Shown in pieces: positions 23,301-36,416 of a stretch of DNA of 64,000 nt; position 1 is the first letter of the stretch, and every line of letters begins with the position of its first letter. The notes beneath the pieces were generated by a model. It saw nothing but the letters and a program-made list of their open reading frames with translations. It was not told where the DNA came from and searched no databases. The position numbers and the translations under genes are program-made. This DNA comes from Auanema rhodensis (taxonomy: Eukaryota > Nematoda > Chromadorea > Rhabditida > Rhabditidae), in NCBI GenBank assembly GCA_964057225.1, contig OZ059900.1, positions 21,219,638 to 21,283,637 of the forward strand, written 5' to 3'.

Positions 23301-24874
23301 ATACTGTGTTTTTGTATTTTTCTAGTGTTCAGCATGTAAAATGCTTCATTTTAGTATGTAACACGCTGAAATTCGTTGCATTTGACGACTCATATGAACA
23401 AAAATCGATTTAATCAATATTAGCCATAAGGGGCGTGCCCTCAGAATATGCTAATTTCCTTAATTTTCTAACCCCTGTTTTTTTGTCGTGAAAGTAGAAC
23501 TAGACGTTGTACGAACAATTTTGAGCTAGGTTTCATTGACATTGCATGAGTTTGAACACATGAAATCGTAAGTCAAAACCTTGTTTACAGCGAAAATTCC
23601 AAAAACTGGTTTTCCAGCATAATAAAATATTTCTCATGGGAAATACTGTGTTTTTGTATTTTTCTAGTGTTCAGCATGTAAAATACTTCATTTTAGTATG
23701 TAACACGCTGAAATTCGTTGCATTTGACGACTCATATGAACAAAAATCGATTTAATCAATATTAGCCATAAGGGGCGTGCCCTCAGAATATGCTAATTTC
23801 CTAAATTTTCTAACCCCTGTTTTTTTGTCGTGAAAGTGGAACTAGACGTTGTACGAACAATTTTGAGCTAGGTTTCATTGACATTGCATGAGTTTGAACA
23901 CATGAAATCGTAAGTCAAAACCTTGTTTACAGCGAAATTTCCAAAAACTGGTTTTCCAGCATAATAAAATATTTCTCATGGGAAATACTGTGTTTTTGTA
24001 TTTTTCTAGTGTTCAGCATGTAAAATGCTTCATTTTAGTATGTAACACGCTGAAATTCGTTGCATTTGACGACTCATATGAACAAAAATCGATTTAATCA
24101 ATATTAGCCATAAGGGGCGTGCCCTCAGAATATGCTAATTTCCTTAATTTTCTAACCCCTGTTTTTTTGTCGTGAAAGTGGAACTAGACGTTGTACGAAC
24201 AATTTTGAGCTAGGTTTCATTGACATTGCATGAGTTTGAACACATGAAATCGTAAGTCAAAACCTTGTTTACAGCGAAAATTCCAAAAACTGGTTTTCCA
24301 GCATAATAAAATATTTCTCATGGGAAATACTGTGTTTTTGTATTTTTCTAGTGTTCAGCATGTAAAATGCTTCATTTTAGTATGTAACACGCTGAAATTC
24401 GTTGCATTTGACTACTCATATGAACAAAAATCGATTTAATCAATATTAGCCATAAGGGGCGTGCCCTCAGAATATGCTAATTTCCTTAATTTTCTAACCC
24501 CTGTTTTTTTGTCGTGAAAGTGGAACTAGACGTTGTACAAACAATTTTGAGCTAGGTTTCATTGACATTGCATGAGTTTGAACACATGAAATCGTAAGTC
24601 AAAACCTTGTTTACAGCGAAATTTCCAAAAACTGGTTTTCCAGCATAATAAAATATTTCTCATGAGAAATACTGTGTTTTTGTATTTTTCTAGTGTTCAG
24701 CATGTAAAATGCTTAATTTTAGTATGTAACACGATGAAATTCGTTGCATTTGACGACTCATATGAACAAAAATCGATTTAATCAATATTAGCCATAAGGG
24801 GCGTGCCCTCAGAATATGCTAATTTCATTAATTTTCTAACCCCTGTTTTTTTGTCGTGAAAGTGGAACTAGACG

Positions 24875-24882
24875 TTGTACAA
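24875..24882. other. TTGTACAA palindrome in an A-class monomer (example)
   Basis: Perfect 8-bp palindrome made by the TACAAAC variant. A, B and F monomers of the 21031-64000 array have it. C, D, E and G read TTGTACGA, and H reads TTGTAGGA, both of which break the symmetry. It is a possible protein-binding dyad, but no binding protein is known from the sequence. Confidence 0.6.
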
Positions 24883-24947
24883 ACAATTTTGAGCTAGGTT
24901 TCATTGACATTGCATGAGTTTGAACACATGGAATCGTAAGTCAAAAC

Positions 24948-24962
24948 CTTGTTTACAGCGAA
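24948..24962 (-). other. CENP-B-box-like motif (example, weak match)
   Basis: On the minus strand this reads TTCGCTGTAAACAAG. Against the mammalian box NTTCGNNNNANNCGGGN it matches TTCG, the central A, and the first and last bases of CGGG: 7 of the 9 fixed bases. The same motif is at 337-351 on the plus strand of the first monomer and in nearly every unit. A match this size can occur by chance in a 342-bp repeat, so function is not claimed. Confidence 0.3.
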
Positions 24963-24967
24963 ATTTC
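24960..24967. other. GAAATTTC palindrome in an A-class monomer (example)
   Basis: Perfect 8-bp palindrome in A, B (most copies), D, F and H monomers, changed to GAAAATTC in C, E and G. It lies next to the CENP-B-box-like motif, so the class-specific base falls at the edge of that motif. In the forward arm the same palindrome is present in nearly all copies. Confidence 0.6.
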
Positions 24968-24973
24968 CAAAAA

Positions 24974-24985
24974 CTGGTTTTCCAG
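24974..24985. other. CTGG-TTTT-CCAG dyad (example)
   Basis: Four-base stem with a four-base loop, essentially invariant throughout the window in either orientation (for example 314-325 on the forward arm). It could extrude as a small hairpin in single-stranded DNA. Reported as a structural landmark only. Confidence 0.5.
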
Positions 24986-25111
24986 CATAATAAAATATTT
25001 CTCATGGGAAATACTGTGTTTTTGTATTTTTCTAGTGTTCAGCATGTAAAATACTTCATTTTAGTATGTAACACGCTGAAATTCGTTGCATTTGACGACT
25101 CATATGAACAA

Positions 25112-25121
25112 AAATCGATTT
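25112..25121. other. AAATCGATTT palindrome (example)
   Basis: Perfect 10-bp palindrome present in almost every monomer in both orientations (178-187 in the first unit). One monomer breaks it (CAATAATCG near 20322). It is the longest perfect palindrome I noticed in the monomer. Confidence 0.55.
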
Positions 25122-27528
25122 AATCAATATTAGCCATAAGGGGCGTGCCCTCAGAATATGCTAATTTCCTTAATTTTCTAACCCCTGTTTTTTTGTCGTG
25201 AAAGTGGAACTAGACGTTGTACGAACAATTTTGAGCTAGGTTTCATTGACATTGCATGAGTTTGAACACATGAAATCGTAAGTCAAAACCTTGTTTACAG
25301 CGAAAATTCCAAAAACTGGTTTTCCAGCATAATAAAATATTTCTCATGGGAAATACTGTGTTTTTGTATTTTTCTAGTGTTCAGCATGTAAAATGCTTCA
25401 TTTTAGTATGTAACACGCTGAAATTCGTTGCATTTGACGACTCATATGAACAAAAATCGATTTAATCAATATTAGCCATAAGGGGCGTGCCCTCAGAATA
25501 TGCTAATTTCCTTAATTTTCTAACCCCTGTTTTTTTGTCGTGAAAGTGGAACTAGACGTTGTACAAACAATTTTGAGCTAGGTTTCATTGACATTGCATG
25601 AGTTTGAACACATGGAATCGTAAGTCAAAACCTTGTTTACAGCGCAATTTCCAAAAACTGGTTTTCCAGCATAATAAAATATTTCTCATGGGAAATACTG
25701 TGTTTTTGTATTTTTCTAGTGTTCAGCATGTAAAATGCTTCATTTTAGTATGTAACACGCTGAAATTCGTTGCATTTGACGACTCATATGAACAAAAATC
25801 GATTTAATCAATATTAGCCATAAGGGGCGTGCCCTCAGAATATGCTAATTTCCTTAATTTTCTAACCCCTGTTTTTTTGTCGTGAAAGTGGAACTAGACG
25901 TTGTACGAACAATTTTGAGCTAGGTTTCATTGACATTGCATGAGTTTGAACACATGAAATCGTAAGTCAAAACCTTGTTTACAGCGAAAATTCCAAAAAC
26001 TGGTTTTCCAGCATAATAAAATATTTCTCATGGGAAATACTGTGTTTTTGTATTTTTCTAGTGTTCAGCATGTAAAATACTTCATTTTAGTATGTAACAC
26101 GCTGAAATTCGTTGCATTTGACGACTCATATGAACAAAAATCGATTTAATCAATATTAGCCATAAGGGGCGTGCCCTCAGAATATGCTAATTTCCTAAAT
26201 TTTCTAACCCCTGTTTTTTTGTCGTGAAAGTGGAACTAGACGTTGTACGAACAATTTTGAGCTAGGTTTCATTGACATTGCATGAGTTTGAACACATGAA
26301 ATCGTAAGTCAAAACCTTGTTTACAGCGAAATTTCCAAAAACTGGTTTTCCAGCATAATAAAATATTTCTCATGGGAAATACTGTGTTTTTGTATTTTTC
26401 TAGTGTTCAGCATGTAAAATGCTTCATTTTAGTATGTAACACGCTGAAATTCGTTGCATTTGACGACTCATATGAACAAAAATCGATTTAATCAATATTA
26501 GCCATAAGGGGCGTGCCCTCAGAATATGCTAATTTCCTTAATTTTCTAACCCCTGTTTTTTTGTCGTGAAAGTGGAACTAGACGTTGTACGAACAATTTT
26601 GAGCTAGGTTTCATTGACATTGCATGAGTTTGAACACATGAAATCGTAAGTCAAAACCTTGTTTACAGCGAAAATTCCAAAAACTGGTTTTCCAGCATAA
26701 TAAAATATTTCTCATGGGAAATACTGTGTTTTTGTATTTTTCTAGTGTTCAGCATGTAAAATGCTTCATTTTAGTATGTAACACGCTGAAATTCGTTGCA
26801 TTTGACTACTCATATGAACAAAAATCGATTTAATCAATATTAGCCATAAGGGGCGTGCCCTCAGAATATGCTAATTTCCTTAATTTTCTAACCCCTGTTT
26901 TTTTGTCGTGAAAGTGGAACTAGACGTTGTACAAACAATTTTGAGCTAGGTTTCATTGACATTGCATGAGTTTGAACACATGAAATCGTAAGTCAAAACC
27001 TTGTTTACAGCGAAATTTCCAAAAACTGGTTTTCCAGCATAATAAAATATTTCTCATGAGAAATACTGTGTTTTTGTATTTTTCTAGTGTTCAGCATGTA
27101 AAATGCTTAATTTTAGTATGTAACACGATGAAATTCGTTGCATTTGACGACTCATATGAACAAAAATCGATTTAATCAATATTAGCCATAAGGGGCGTGC
27201 CCTCAGAATATGCTAATTTCATTAATTTTCTAACCCCTGTTTTTTTGTCGTGAAAGTGGAACTAGACGTTGTAGGAACAATTTTGAGCTAGGTTTCATTG
27301 ACATTGCATGAGTTTGAACACATGAAATCGTAAGTCAAAACCTTGTTTACAGCGAAATTTCCAAAAACTGGTTTTCCAGCATAATAAAATATTTCTCATG
27401 GGAAATACTGTGTTTTTGTATTTTTCTAGTGTTCAGCATGTAAAATGCTTCATTTTAGTATGTAACACGCTGAAATTCGTTGCATTTGACGACTCATATG
27501 AACAAAAATCGATTTAATCAATATTAGC

Positions 27529-30500
27529 CATAAGGGGCGTGCCCTCAGAATATGCTAATTTCCTTAATTTTCTAACCCCTGTTTTTTTGTCGTGAAAGTG
27601 GAACTAGACGTTGTACGAACAATTTTGAGCTAGGTTTCATTGACATTGCATGAGTTTGAACACATGAAATCGTAAGTCAAAACCTTGTTTACAGCGAAAA
27701 TTCCAAAAACTGGTTTTCCAGCATAATAAAATATTTCTCATGGGAAATACTGTGTTTTTGTATTTTTCTAGTGTTCAGCATGTAAAATACTTCATTTTAG
27801 TATGTAACACGCTGAAATTCGTTGCATTTGACGACTCATATGAACAAAAATCGATTTAATCAATATTAGCCATAAGGGGCGTGCCCTCAGAATATGCTAA
27901 TTTCCTAAATTTTCTAACCCCTGTTTTTTTGTCGTTAAAGTGGAACTAGACGTTGTACGAACAATTTTGAGCTAGGTTTCATTGACATTGCATGAGTTTG
28001 AACACATGAAATCGTAAGTCAAAACCTTGTTTACAGCGAAAATTCCAAAAACTGGTTTTCCAGCATAATAAAATATTTCTCATGGGAAACACTGTGTTTT
28101 TGTATTTTTCTAGTGTTCAGCATGTAAAATGCTTCATTTTAGTATGTAACACGCTGAAATTCGTTGCATTTGACTACTCATATGAACAAAAATCGATTTA
28201 ATCAATATTAGCCATAAGGGGCGTGCCCTCAGAATATGCTAATTTCCTTAATTTTCTAACCCCTGTTTTTTTGTCGTGAAAGTGGAACTAGACGTTGTAC
28301 AAACAATTTTGAGCTAGGTTTCATTGACATTGCATGAGTTTGAACACATGAAATCGTAAGTCAAAACCTTGTTTACAGCGAAATTTCCAAAAACTGGTTT
28401 TCCAGCATAATAAAATATTTCTCATGAGAAATACTGTGTTTTTGTATTTTTCTAGTGTTCAGCATGTAAAATGCTTCATTTTAGTATGTAACACGATGAA
28501 ATTCGTTGCATTTGACGACTCATATGAACAAAAATCGATTTAATCAATATTAGCCATAAGGGGCGTGCCCTCAGAATATGCTAATTTCATTAATTTTCTA
28601 ACCCCTGTTTTTTTGTCGTGAAAGTGGAACTAGACGTTGTACGAACAATTTTGAGCTAAGTTTCATTGACATTGCATGAGTTTGAACACATGAAATCGTA
28701 AGTCAAAACCTTGTTTACAGCGAAATTTCCAAAAACTGGTTTTCCAGCATAATAAAATATTTCTCATGGGAAATACTGTGTTTTTGTTTTTTTCTAGTGT
28801 TCAGCATGTAAAATGCTTCATTTTAGTATGTAACATGCAGAAATTCGTTGCATTTGACGACTCATATGAACAAAAATCGATTTAATCAATATTAGCCATA
28901 AGGGGCGTGCCCTCAGAATATGCTAATTTCCTTAATTTTCTAACCCCTGTTTTTTTGTCGTGAAAGTGGAACTAGACGTTGTAGGAACAATTTTGAGCTA
29001 GGTTTCATTGACATTGCATGAGTTTGAACACATGAAATCGTAAGTCAAAACCTTGTTTACAGCGAAATTTCCAAAAACTGGTTTTCCAGCATAATAAAAT
29101 ATTTCTCATGGGAAATACTGTGTTTTTGTATTTTTCTAGTGTTCAGCATGTAAAATGCTTCATTTTAGTATGTAACACGCTGAAATTCGTTGCATTTGAC
29201 GACTCATATGAACAAAAATCGATTTAATCAATATTAGCCATAAGGGGCGTGCCCTCAGAATATGCTAATTTCCTTAATTTTCTAACCCCTGTTTTTTGTC
29301 GTGAAAGTGGAACTAGACGTTGTAGGAAAAATTTTGAGCTAGGTTTCATTGACATTGCATGAGTTTGAACACATGAAATCGTAAGTCAAAACCTTGTTTA
29401 CAGCGAAATTTCCAAAAACTGGTTTTCCAGCATAATAAAATATTTCTCATGGGAAATACTGTGTTTTTGTATTTTTCTAGTGTTCAGCATGTGAAATGCT
29501 TCATTTTAGTATGTAACACGCTGAAATTCGTTGCATTTGACGACTCATATGAACAAAAATCGATTTAATCAATATTAGCCATAAGGGGCGTGCCCTCAGA
29601 ATATGCTAATTTCCTTAATTTTCTAACCCCTGTTTTTTTGTCGTGAAAGTGGAACTAGACGTTGTACGAACAATTTTGAGCTAGGTTTCATTGACATTGC
29701 ATGAGTTTGAACACATGAAATCGTAAGTCAAAACCTTGTTTACAGCGAAATTTCCCAAAACTGGTTTTCCAGCATAATAAAATATTTCTCATGGGAAATA
29801 CTGTGTTTTTGTATTTTTCTAGTGTTCAGCATGTAAAATGCTTCATTTTAGTATGTAACACGCTGAAATTCGTTGCATTTGACGACTCATATGAACAAAA
29901 ATCGATTTAATCAATATTAGCCATAAGGGGCGTGCCCTCAGAATATGCTAATTTCCTTAATTTTCTAACCCCTGTTTTTTTGTCGTGAAAGTGGAACTAG
30001 ACGTTGTACGAACAATTTTGAGCTAGGTTTCATTGACATTGCATGAGTTTGAACACATGAAATCGTAAGTCAAAACCTTGTTTCAGCGAAAATTCCAAAA
30101 ACTGGTTTTCCAGCATAATAAAATATTTCTCATGGGAAATACTGTGTTTTTGTATTTTTCTAGTGTTCAGCATGTAAAATGCTTCATTTTAGTTTGTAAC
30201 ACGCTGAAATTCGTTGCATTTGACGACTCATATGAACAAAAATCGATTTAATCAATATTAGCCATAAGGGGCGTGCCCTCAGAATATGCTAATTTCCTTA
30301 ATTTTCTAACCCCTGTTTTTTTGTCGTGAAAGTGGAACTAGACGTTGTACGAACAATTTTGAGCTAGGTTTCATTGACATTGCATGAGTTTGAACACATG
30401 AAATCGTAAGTCAAAACCTTGTTTACAGCGAAAATTCCAAAAACTGGTTTTCCAGCATAATAAAATATTTCTCATGGGAAATACTGTGTTTTTGTATTTT

Positions 30501-31630
30501 TCTAGTGTTCAGCATGTAAAATACTTCATTTTAGTATGTAACACGCTGAAATTCGTTGCATTTGACGACTCATATGAACAAAAATCGATTTAATCAATAT
30601 TAGCCATAAGGGGCGTGCCCTCAGAATATGCTAATTTCCTAAATTTTCTAACCCCTGTTTTTTTGTCGTGAAAGTGGAACTAGACGTTGTACGAACAATT
30701 TTGAGCTAGGTTTCATTGACATTGCATGAGTTTGAACACATGAAATCGTAAGTCAAAACCTTGTTTACAGCGAAATTTCCAAAAACTGGTTTTCCAGCAT
30801 AATAAAATATTTCTCATGGGAAATACTGTGTTTTTGTATTTTTCTAGTGTTCAGCATGTAAAATACTTCATTTTAGTATGTAACACGCTGAAATTCGTTT
30901 CATTTGACGACTCATATGAACAAAAATCGATTTAATCAATATTAGCCATAAGGGGCGTGCCCTCAGAATATGCTAATTTCCTTAATTTTCTAACCCCTGT
31001 TTTTTTGTCGTGAAAGTGGAACTAGACGTTGTACGAACAATTTTGAGCTAGGTTTCATTGACATTGCATGAGTTTGAACACATGAAATCGTAAGTCAAAA
31101 CCTTGTTTACAGCGAAAATTCCAAAAACTGGTTTTCCAGCATAATAAAATATTTCTCATGGGAAATACTGTGTTTTTGTATTTTTCTAGTGTTCAGCATG
31201 TAAAATGCTTCATTTTAGTATGTAACACGCTGAAATTCGTTGCATTTGACGACTCATATGAACAAAAATCGATTTAATCAATATTAGCCATAAGGGGCGT
31301 GCCCTCAGAATATGCTAATTTCCTTAATTTTCTAACCCCTGTTTTTTTGTCGTGAAAGTGGAGCTAGACGTTGTACAAACAATTTTGAGCTAGGTTTCAT
31401 TGACATTGTATGAGTTTGAACACATGGAATCGTAAGTCAAAACCTTGTTTACAGCGAAATTTCCAAAAACTGGTTTTCCAGCATAATAAAATATTTCTCA
31501 TGGGAAATACTGTGTTTTTGTATTTTTCTAGTGTTCAGCATGTAAAATGCTTCATTTTAGTATGTAACACGCTGAAATTCGTTGCATTTGACGACTCATA
31601 TGAACAAAAATCGATTTAATCAATATTAGC
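27529..31630 (-). repeat. 12-monomer block, first copy
   Basis: Contains markers that recur in the next block: GTCGTTAAAG at 27931 with CATGGGAAACAC shortly after; a 341-bp monomer (29239) with a T6 tract, GTAGGAAAAATT and GTGAAATGC; a monomer (29922) with TTGTTTCAGCG, a 2-bp deletion of AC; and a B monomer (31289) with GTGGAGCTAG, ATTGTATGAG and ATGGAATC. The block is 4102 bp. Units at 28555 (GCTAAGTTT, TGTTTTTTTC, AACATGCAG) and 29580 have no separate counterpart in the second copy. Confidence 0.83.
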
Positions 31631-34600
31631 CATAAGGGGCGTGCCCTCAGAATATGCTAATTTCCTTAATTTTCTAACCCCTGTTTTTTTGTCGTGAAAG
31701 TGGAACTAGACGTTGTACGAACAATTTTGAGCTAGGTTTCATTGACATTGCATGAGTTTGAACACATGAAATCGTAAGTCAAAACCTTGTTTACAGCGAA
31801 AATTCCAAAAACTGGTTTTCCAGCATAATAAAATATTTCTCATGGGAAATACTGTGTTTTTGTATTTTTCTAGTGTTCAGCATGTAAAATACTTCATTTT
31901 AGTATGTAACACGCTGAAATTCGTTGCATTTGACGACTCATATGAACAAAAATCGATTTAATCAATATTAGCCATAAGGGGCGTGCCCTCAGAATATGCT
32001 AATTTCCTAAATTTTCTAACCCCTGTTTTTTTGTCGTTAAAGTGGAACTAGACGTTGTACGAACAATTTTGAGCTAGGTTTCATTGACATTGCATGAGTT
32101 TGAACACATGAAATCGTAAGTCAAAACCTTGTTTACAGCGAAAATTCCAAAAACTGGTTTTCCAGCATAATAAAATATTTCTCATGGGAAACACTGTGTT
32201 TTTGTATTTTTCTAGTGTTCAGCATGTAAAATGCTTCATTTTAGTATGTAACACGCTGAAATTCGTTGCATTTGACTACTCATATGAACAAAAATCGATT
32301 TAATCAATATTAGCCATAAGGGGCGTGCCCTCAGAATATGCTAATTTCCTTAATTTTCTAACCCCTGTTTTTTTGTCGTGAAAGTGGAACTAGACGTTGT
32401 ACAAACAATTTTGAGCTAGGTTTCATTGACATTGCATGAGTTTGAACACATGAAATCGTAAGTCAAAACCTTGTTTACAGCGAAATTTCCAAAAACTGGT
32501 TTTCCAGCATAATAAAATATTTCTCATGAGAAATACTGTGTTTTTGTATTTTTCTAGTGTTCAGCATGTAAAATGCTTCATTTTAGTATGTAACACGATG
32601 AAATTCGTTGCATTTGACGACTCATATGAACAAAAATCGATTTAATCAATATTAGCCATAAGGGGCGTGCCCTCAGAATATGCTAATTTCATTAATTTTC
32701 TAACCCCTGTTTTTTTGTCGTGAAAGTGGAACTAGACGTTGTAGGAACAATTTTGAGCTAGGTTTCATTGACATTGCATGAGTTTGAACACATGAAATCG
32801 TAAGTCAAAACCTTGTTTACAGCGAAATTTCCAAAAACTGGTTTTCCAGCATAATAAAATATTTCTCATGGGAAATACTGTGTTTTTGTATTTTTCTAGT
32901 GTTCAGCATGTAAAATGCTTCATTTTAGTATGTAACACGCTGAAATTCGTTGCATTTGACGACTCATATGAACAAAAATCGATTTAATCAATATTAGCCA
33001 TAAGGGGCGTGCCCTCAGAATATGCTAATTTCCTTAATTTTCTAACCCCTGTTTTTTGTCGTGAAAGTGGAACTAGACGTTGTAGGAAAAATTTTGAGCT
33101 AGGTTTCATTGACATTGCATGAGTTTGAACACATGAAATCGTAAGTCAAAACCTTGTTTACAGCGAAATTTCCAAAAACTGGTTTTCCAGCATAATAAAA
33201 TATTTCTCATGGGAAATACTGTGTTTTTGTATTTTTCTAGTGTTCAGCATGTGAAATGCTTCATTTTAGTATGTAACACGCTGAAATTCGTTGCATTTGA
33301 CGACTCATATGAACAAAAATCGATTTAATCAATATTAGCCATAAGGGGCGTGCCCTCAGAATATGCTAATTTCCTTAATTTTCTAACCCCTGTTTTTTTG
33401 TCGTGAAAGTGGAACTAGACGTTGTACGAACAATTTTGAGCTAGGTTTCATTGACATTGCATGAGTTTGAACACATGAAATCGTAAGTCAAAACCTTGTT
33501 TCAGCGAAAATTCCAAAAACTGGTTTTCCAGCATAATAAAATATTTCTCATGGGAAATACTGTGTTTTTGTATTTTTCTAGTGTTCAGCATGTAAAATGC
33601 TTCATTTTAGTTTGTAACACGCTGAAATTCGTTGCATTTGACGACTCATATGAACAAAAATCGATTTAATCAATATTAGCCATAAGGGGCGTGCCCTCAG
33701 AATATGCTAATTTCCTTAATTTTCTAACCCCTGTTTTTTTGTCGTGAAAGTGGAACTAGACGTTGTAGGAACAATTTTGAGCTAGGTTTCATTGACATTG
33801 CATGAGTTTGAACACATGAAATCGTAAGTCAAAACCTTGTTTACAGCGAAAATTCCAAAAACTGGTTTTCCAGCATAATAAAATATTTCTCATGGGAAAT
33901 ACTGTGTTTTTGTATTTTTCTAGTGTTCAGCATGTAAAATACTTCATTTTAGTATGTAACACGCTGAAATTCGTTGCATTTGACGACTCATATGAACAAA
34001 AATCGATTTAATCAATATTAGCCATAAGGGGCGTGCCCTCAGAATATGCTAATTTCCTAAATTTTCTAACCCCTGTTTTTTTGTCGTGAAAGTGGAACTA
34101 GACGTTGTACGAACAATTTTGAGCTAGGTTTCATTGACATTGCATGAGTTTGAACACATGAAATCGTAAGTCAAAACCTTGTTTACAGCGAAATTTCCAA
34201 AAACTGGTTTTCCAGCATAATAAAATATTTCTCATGGGAAATACTGTGTTTTTGTATTTTTCTAGTGTTCAGCATGTAAAATACTTCATTTTAGTATGTA
34301 ACACGCTGAAATTCGTTGCATTTGACGACTCATATGAACAAAAATCGATTTAATCAATATTAGCCATAAGGGGCGTGCCCTCAGAATATGCTAATTTCCT
34401 TAATTTTCTAACCCCTGTTTTTTTGTCGTGAAAGTGGAACTAGACGTTGTACGAACAATTTTGAGCTAGGTTTCATTGACATTGCATGAGTTTGAACACA
34501 TGAAATCGTAAGTCAAAACCTTGTTTACAGCGAAAATTCCAAAAACTGGTTTTCCAGCATAATAAAATATTTCTCATGGGAAATACTGTGTTTTTGTATT

Positions 34601-35048
34601 TTTCTAGTGTTCAGCATGTAAAATGCTTCATTTTAGTATGTAACACGCTGAAATTCGTTGCATTTGACGACTCATATGAACAAAAATCGATTTAATCAAT
34701 ATTAGCCATAAGGGGCGTGCCCTCAGAATATGCTAATTTCCTTAATTTTCTAACCCCTGTTTTTTTGTCGTGAAAGTGGAGCTAGACGTTGTACAAACAA
34801 TTTTGAGCTAGGTTTCATTGACATTGTATGAGTTTGAACACATGGAATCGTAAGTCAAAACCTTGTTTACAGCGAAATTTCCAAAAACTGGTTTTCCAGC
34901 ATAATAAAATATTTCTCATGGGAAATACTGTGTTTTTGTATTTTTCTAGTGTTCAGCATGTAAAATGCTTCATTTTAGTATGTAACACGCTGAAATTCGT
35001 TGCATTTGACGACTCATATGAACAAAAATCGATTTAATCAATATTAGC
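31631..35048 (-). repeat. 10-monomer block, second copy
   Basis: Repeats the preceding block: GTCGTTAAAG at 32033 (4102 bp after its partner), the T6 plus GTAGGAAAAATT monomer at 32999 (3760 bp after), the AC-deleted monomer at 33340 (3418 bp after), and the GTGGAGCTAG monomer at 34707 (3418 bp after). Two monomers are missing relative to the first copy. The unit at 32657 has the left variant (CATTAAT) of 28555 and the right variant (TTGTAGGAAC) of 28897, as expected if those two were fused by unequal exchange. The reverse, a gain in the first copy, is equally possible. Confidence 0.83.
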
Positions 35049-36416
35049 CATAAGGGGCGTGCCCTCAGAATATGCTAATTTCCTTAATTTTCTAACCCCT
35101 GTTTTTTTGTCGTGAAAGTGGAACTAGACGTTGTACGAACAATTTTGAGCTAGGTTTCATTGACATTGCATGAGTTTGAACACATGAAATCGTAAGTCAA
35201 AACCTTGTTTACAGCGAAAATTCCAAAAACTGGTTTTCCAGCATAATAAAATATTTCTCATGGGAAATACTGTGTTTTTGTATTTTTCTAGTGTTCAGCA
35301 TGTAAAATACTTCATTTTAGTATGTAACACGCTGAAATTCGTTGCATTTGACGACTCATATGAACAAAAATCGATTTAATCAATATTAGCCATAAGGGGC
35401 GTGCCCTCAGAATATGCTAATTTCCTAAATTTTCTAACCCCTGTTTTTTTGTCGTGAAAGTGGAACTAGACGTTGTACGAACAATTTTGAGCTAGGTTTC
35501 ATTGACATTGCATGAGTTTGAACACATGAAATCGTAAGTCAAAACCTTGTTTACAGCGAAATTTCCAAAAACTGGTTTTCCAGCATAATAAAATATTTCT
35601 CATGGGAAATACTGTGTTTTTGTATTTTTCTAGTGTTCAGCATGTAAAATGCTTCATTTTAGTATGTAACACGCTGAAATTCGTTGCATTTGACGACTCA
35701 TATGAACAAAAATCGATTTAATCAATATTAGCCATAAGGGGCGTGCCCTCAGAATATGCTAATTTCCTTAATTTTCTAACCCCTGTTTTTTTGTCGTGAA
35801 AGTGGAACTAGACGTTGTACGAACAATTTTGAGCTAGGTTTCATTGACATTGCATGAGTTTGAACACATGAAATCGTAAGTCAAAACCTTGTTTACAGCG
35901 AAAATTCCAAAAACTGGTTTTCCAGCATAATAAAATATTTCTCATGGGAAATACTGTGTTTTTGTATTTTTCTAGTGTTCAGCATGTAAAATGCTTCATT
36001 TTAGTATGTAACACGCTGAAATTCGTTGCATTTGACTACTCATATGAACAAAAATCGATTTAATCAATATTAGCCATAAGGGGCGTGCCCTCAGAATATG
36101 CTAATTTCCTTAATTTTCTAACCCCTGTTTTTTTGTCGTGAAAGTGGAACTAGACGTTGTACAAACAATTTTGAGCTAGGTTTCATTGACATTGCATGAG
36201 TTTGAACACATGAAATCGTAAGTCAAAACCTTGTTTACAGCGAAATTTCCAAAAACTGGTTTTCCAGCATAATAAAATATTTCTCATGAGAAATACTGTG
36301 TTTTTGTATTTTTCTAGTGTTCAGCATGTAAAATGCTTAATTTAAGTATGTAACACGATGAAATTCGTTGCATTTGACGACTCATATGAACAAAAATCGA
36401 TTTAATCAATATTAGC

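Larger units (their letters stand above)
24793..27186 (-). repeat. 7-mer HOR unit A-G-B-C-D-E-F
   Basis: Monomers start at 24793 (A), 25135 (G), 25477 (B, with a private GCGCAATTT), 25819 (C), 26161 (D), 26503 (E) and 26845 (F), each 342 bp, total 2394 bp. The order is the same as at 38469 and 40863. It is preceded by a shorter B-C-D-E-F run (23083-24792). Confidence 0.88.

Noticed and set aside
24793-25134. AATAAA in GCATAATAAAATATTTC as a polyadenylation signal
   Set aside because: It occurs in virtually every inverted monomer of an A+T-rich satellite, with no gene upstream. Chance is the simpler explanation.
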